A stretch of DNA of 64,000 bases, taken from positions 1,281,132 through 1,345,131 of the forward strand of contig NW_019091416.1 of NCBI RefSeq assembly GCF_001949145.1, read 5' to 3'. A program made the position numbers and the translations under genes. Source of the stretch: Acanthaster planci. Taxonomy: Eukaryota; Echinodermata; Asteroidea; Valvatida; Acanthasteridae. The notes below the pieces were generated by a model. It searched no databases. It worked only from the letters and a program-made list of their open reading frames with translations, and was not told where the DNA came from. Of this stretch, positions 59,704 through 64,000 are shown piece after piece; the first letter of the stretch is position 1; each line of letters starts with the position of its first letter.

Positions 59704-62700
59704 TCAGTCTTTTAGACTTGACAGTGTCCTTGCCAATCCTATTGGTGCCAGAGCCAACGGCGTCTTTTCCTCCTGGAAATGAAAGAATGACAGAGATGTT
59801 TTCTTTTGAGTCAAAAACAAGGTTAAACTTTTCCACTTTAAGAAAACATGTGCCTTTGCTATTAACTAAATTAAGATCAGTAAAATCTGCCATTATTCAA
59901 AAGCTGAGATTGAAAAACTCAATCCTCTTGTTGAGTCCTTAGCNNNNNNNNNNNNNNNNNNNNNNNNNNNNNNNNNNNNNNNNNNNNNNNNNNNNNNNNN
60001 NNNNNNNNNNNNNNNNNNNNNNNNNNNNNNNNNNNNNNNNNNNNNNNNNNNNNNNNNNNNNNNNNNNNNNNNNNNNNNNNNNNNNNNNNNNNNNNNNNNN
60101 NNNNNNNNNNNNNNNNNNNNNNNNNNNNNNNNNNNNNNNNNNNNNNNNNNNNNNNNNNNNNNNNNNNNNNNNNNNNNNNNNNNNNNNNNNNNNNNNNNNN
60201 NNNNNNNNNNNNNNNNNNNNNNNNNNNNNNNNNNNNNNNNNNNNNNNNNNNNNNNNNNNNNNNNNNNNNNNNNNNNNNNNNNNNNNNNNNNNNNNNNNNN
60301 NNNNNNNNNNNNNNNNNNNNNNNNNNNNNNNNNNNNNNNNNNNNNNNNNNNNNNNNNNNNNNNNNNNNNNNNNNNNNNNNNNNNNNNNNNNNNNNNNNNN
60401 NNNNNNNNNNNNNNNNNNNNNNNNNNNNNNNNNNNNNNNNNNNNNNNNNNNNNNNNNNNNNNNNNNNNNNNNNNNNNNNNNNNNNNNNNNNNNNNNNNNN
60501 NNNNNNNNNNNNNNNNNNNNNNNNNNNNNNNNNNNNNNNNNNNNNNNNNNNNNNNNNNNNNNNNNNNNNNNNNNNNNNNNNNNNNNNNNNNNNNNNNNNN
60601 NNNNNNNNNNNNNNNNNNNNNNNNNNNNNNNNNNNNNNNNNNNNNNNNNNNNNNNNGGTGCTGTGTGGCTCATTGCTGCGGTGGTGGAGCGCTTGTCCCT
60701 GGTGGTAATCCGCTCGCTCTAAATGCCCCAAACTGTGGTATACTGTTTCAAAACAAGGCTGGATTAACTCCACTTTTGAGAGTGAAAAAATGTCGGTAAT
60801 TCCCAGCAGCCTGGTCTTTTGTTCCGAGTAGGGTATTTTGTTACAAGGCCCTGTACCCTTTCTCCGGGTTCGGAGACCCCGGCCACGCATATAAAGCATA
60901 CGTGTAGGGTTCCGGAATCCCTGGCAGGAAGTGGTTAATCATCAACATTTCCAGACTTCCAGCACGTTCTCATGCATGGAATAACTGCCAGCAAGTTGAT
61001 GAGCAAGGGATGCTTTTTCTGACTTTGTCCGTACCTTGTTCTGAATGCGCAATGGAGCTCCGTGCTGCGCTAGCAAGGTAGCCTCTTCCGTCCTCTCCTC
61101 TTCACATGCCAAATGGCTGAAAGGTGAGGAAAAGAAGCTATGGCGTGTTAACAATCAGAGATGAAAGTGGAGAAATTTGTTGTTGCAGGGTGTGATTACT
61201 ATTTCACCACAGGAGTCAAATTAGGAAGCCACTTGCTACTGCCAATAAATAATGAATATTTACAAACTATGGGGATCATCCTGAGTAGTGAAGGTCGAGA
61301 AAACAGTTGTATATATATCACTACATAAACATGTAAGTGGCTCAATTAATGTGTTTGAGAAAAGCCTTGGCTATTTATTTAAACTTCCTGGCTGAAATCC
61401 TGACCATTAATCACAGCTGTGATTGTTCAAAACACCATGGGGAGGGACAAATGGATCGGAGCTTTGAAACAAAACCCGTAGAGATTGTGCAGCATGCTGA
61501 TAGTTTACCCAAAAGCCTAGGAAACCTAGAAAAATGTACACAACCTGACTGTGTACTGATTGTGTGCAAGCACAGATTTGTGATTCCAGGTTCAAATCAA
61601 TCAATCAATCAATCAATCAATGTGGCTCAGTTTCCCAATACCTTACCGATGCCATACACTTTTGAACGTGTAACAACCATCCCTAAGACTGAATGAATAC
61701 AACCCACTGCCTTCATTCCACAGGTTAGTTCACCTATGGGTGCAGTAGACATTTTCAAGGAATCCTAGGTTTCATTTCCGAAAGTAACAATTTTAGTAGC
61801 AACTGTCGCTGTTAAGCTCGTCATACCCTTGGCCCACAGACTCATATGGGAACCAGAAGTAGATGCCATTACAGCAGCGGTGCCATGTTCACGCACAGGT
61901 CACATGAGCGATCAATGCCTCTTCCACCACCAGGGTGGTGTGACTTGACTGACTTGCCAAAGTGCACAAGTGCTTCAAGTTGATGAACAGGTGCATGAGT
62001 GTGATGCTACTTCAGACACTGAGTCTCCTCGGATTGGTCTGTACACAGTACTCACAGTGGAGTGTTTCCAACACAATCTTGCAAGTCCAGCCTGCAGTTG
62101 TAGTTGAGTAGGAGTTTGACAATCTCAAGGTTCCCCTTGGAGGCAGCCCGGTGCATGGGGGTCGCCCCAGTCTGGTCCCCAATGTTGGCATCGGCACCAT
62201 GCTCAAGCAGTTTTTCTGTTATCTGTACCAACCAACAATCGAAGAAAGGCTTTTAAAGATTGGATGCCTGGAATCTCAATCAGTTGAAATGTCTAGAAAA
62301 CAGTACTCAAACGGATGAATGAGAACTTAAGAACAAAATGTATCTTCTACCCGAAACTCCCTTCCTTTTCAAAACTTAAACACGGCAGGGAGAAACACAT
62401 TCATATCAAACCTGTACAAAACAACCAAATTCCTATAATTATATTGTCCATTTATGTATGGATTTTTATTTTGCCGTAATACAGCAACTGTTTTGCCTAT
62501 CAGAGGTTGGCAAACCTCGGCTAGCCATCAGTATACAATCTCACACACAAGTATCAAAATGCCAAGCACTAAATATTTCAAGAAAATACCTCCCCAAACA
62601 TCAAAGAAGCAAACGTGAAGAGTGAACTTTCTACCATCACTGGCCGGATGACGTAAAGTCTTCACCCAACCAGGCTGTTTGCCAATACTTACTCTTTGGC

Positions 62701-64000
62701 GGTCCCTGGATGCGGCATAGTGCAGGGGTGTCTGACCTGTCCTGTTAGCTACATTGACCTCTGCCCCTTGACCTATGAGGGCAGTCACAATCTCCTCCTG
62801 GCCCACTGACGATGCGATGTGCAGTGGCGTCCAATTGCTCTGTGTCAACAGATGAAAGTACAGTCAAAGCACCAAGCTCAGGGCAGTTTTTCGGGTGGGG
62901 TACTTGGCAAAATTGAAAAGGGAAAATATTGCGAATGGGAAATACCCTTCCCTCCAAAATTAACAAAAGCAATAAAAAGCACATCCACAAAGATAAACCC
63001 AAAATGCCATTTTCCAGAATATAAGAAATTAAAACTAAAAGGGTGGCTGGAGTGAGCCTTGGCATGATCTCCAATCAATAACACTGTTAGTGACAGGAAC
63101 GCTTCAAACCTAAGCATTTTCCATCCATTCCCAGAGTTTCATGTCAGGCCAATCTTGGAACACATTTTGGTGATCCTTCCACCAACAGCGAATCACCTGC
63201 TCTTTCAAAATGCATGCTTGTGGAAGATTGTTTGAAAAGATATCCAACAGGATTGACCAATAGTCCAGTGCAACTGATTGACCATGCAGATCAACTGACC
63301 GCACCAAACGTTTCAAATGATATCTTCAAATCAAGTTACAAATTTAAGAATGGCTTGGCAGTTACTTGGTGCCTCTCCAATGTACCTCAAATTAAATGTT
63401 CTATAGAGGGTTTGCTTAGCTGCCATCTTGCAGGCCAGTGCTTTTGTTCGACAGTATGTGCACAAAAGAAGTTTCCCTGTGGAACAAAAGAACTACTGTG
63501 CAACCACACAAAGCCTCTATAGAGTACCAAGGTGTGACATCATTCAGAACCAGGAAGTGCCTTACAAATGAATGTAATACTTGCACATGCTAGTTCTTGC
63601 ATTGATGTCTTTTACAAATAGGCTTGTGCGTGTGATATATTCACTTGTACTCTACAGGCTGTGCTATCATGAATAATTATCTGAGGGGTCAACATGAGAC
63701 AAAGGGCCTGCGTGGAGCGCCCTCACTGAGGACAGGTCCTTGTTCCTGTGTGATATGCTTGAGTAGACACTGCAGTACTTCACTGCCATCTAAATCTAAC
63801 TAACAAAACATGTCCTCTGTGAAGGCGCTCCATGTAGGCCCTCTATAGGCCTGGGGTTGGCCGCAATAGTCCTGACTCCTGAATCCTCCCGAATTTAGAA
63901 AATTGAAAACTGTCAGGGTTGATGGATTGACACTCACATCATCTTTAATATTGACGTTTGGTGGGGGCTTCAGCTCTAGAAGATACTGTACAATTTCAAA
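59704..64000 (-). CDS. PSMD10: PSMD10 / gankyrin, 26S proteasome assembly chaperone (5' end missing)
   Basis: Gankyrin is an all-ankyrin-repeat chaperone that binds the Rpt3 ATPase while the 19S base is assembled, and in mammals also binds CDK4 and MDM2. Minus-strand exons: 64000-63938 (partial, from FEIVQYLLELK), 62839-62693, 62222-62056, 61116-61035 and 59772-59704 (TGA). The phases agree at each junction. Ankyrin repeats are plain: WTPLHIASSVGQEEIVTALI, GQTPLHYAASRDRQR, GATPMHRAASKGNLEIVKLL, NTPLHLACEEERTEEATLLA, and a last EEKTPLALAPIGLARTLSSL. The closest match is vertebrate PSMD10 rather than a generic ankyrin protein, because of the KDD-WTPLHIA, HYAAS, MHRAA and HLACEEER order. The first two repeats or so lie to the right of the window. 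Intron 4 contains a MITE and a 713-base gap. Confidence 0.93.
59944..60656. other. Assembly gap (713 n)
   Basis: A run of n lies in the last PSMD10 intron. It begins just after AGTCCTTAGC and ends inside a TTAA-type MITE. Confidence 0.99.
60657..60938. mobile_element. TTAA-type MITE (copy 2), truncated by gap
   Basis: This is the right part of the family seen at 16487-17079: GTCCCTGGTGGTAATCCGCT, GGTATACTGTTTC, GGTCTTTTGTTCCGAGTAGG, and a right end CTGGCAGGAAGTGG followed by an intact TTAA at 60935-60938. The left end is inside the assembly gap. Confidence 0.65.
61594..61620 (+). repeat. (TCAA)n microsatellite
   Basis: About six and a half perfect TCAA units lie in a PSMD10 intron. Confidence 0.9.

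Noticed and set aside
59919-60899. 326-codon minus-strand frame
   Set aside because: Most of it is the assembly gap; the visible part is the TTAA MITE also found at 16487-17079.
61594-61620. Short direct repeats considered as a CRISPR-like array
   Set aside because: They are simple TCAA microsatellite units without spacers, in an animal intron.

Overview
This is a stretch of animal nuclear DNA. Every recognisable gene is split into many short exons with GT/AG junctions and introns of roughly 0.1-5 kb. The intergenic DNA is full of short inverted-repeat elements, tRNA-derived SINE-like sequence and one decayed non-LTR retrotransposon. The gene families are bilaterian (a full PWWP-ADD-methyltransferase DNMT3, LMF1, a canopy protein, gankyrin). 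The compact introns, strong haplotype-like polymorphism and dense TACATGTA palindromes suggest a marine invertebrate. I lean towards an invertebrate deuterostome, but the species cannot be fixed from the sequence and a lophotrochozoan is not excluded.

Layout. (1) 464-2148, minus: the first four exons of an unrecognised gene that runs off the left edge. (2) 3666-12145, plus: a complete 11-exon LMF1 (lipase maturation factor 1) gene, about 593 residues, with an 11-nt microexon; it is head-to-head with gene 1. (3) 13826 to about 32487, minus: a de novo DNA methyltransferase of the DNMT3 family in at least 22 exons, tail-to-tail with LMF1. It has an unusual 2.6-kb exon coding an 880-residue low-complexity N-terminal region, then PWWP, ADD and catalytic domains. 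One internal exon is present twice in a tandem duplication that abuts a single n and is probably an assembly artefact. (4) 35831-51524, plus: a complete six-exon canopy (CNPY3/4-like) gene whose product has a signal peptide, six cysteines, a lysine-rich tail and a C-terminal KDEL. Its fifth intron holds a degenerate non-LTR retrotransposon in the opposite orientation. (5) 51525-59703: about 8 kb with no supported coding exon. (6) 59704-64000, minus: five exons of PSMD10 (gankyrin), including the stop; the 5' end lies beyond the right edge.

The genes do not form a functional pathway. LMF1 and the canopy protein both act in the endoplasmic reticulum, DNMT3 acts on chromatin and gankyrin acts in proteasome assembly. 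Exon boundaries were set by hand from reading-frame continuity, splice dinucleotides and resemblance to remembered family members. The phases add up across every junction of the LMF1, DNMT3, canopy and PSMD10 models. Assembly gaps are at 20627-20713, 22250 (one base) and 59944-60656.
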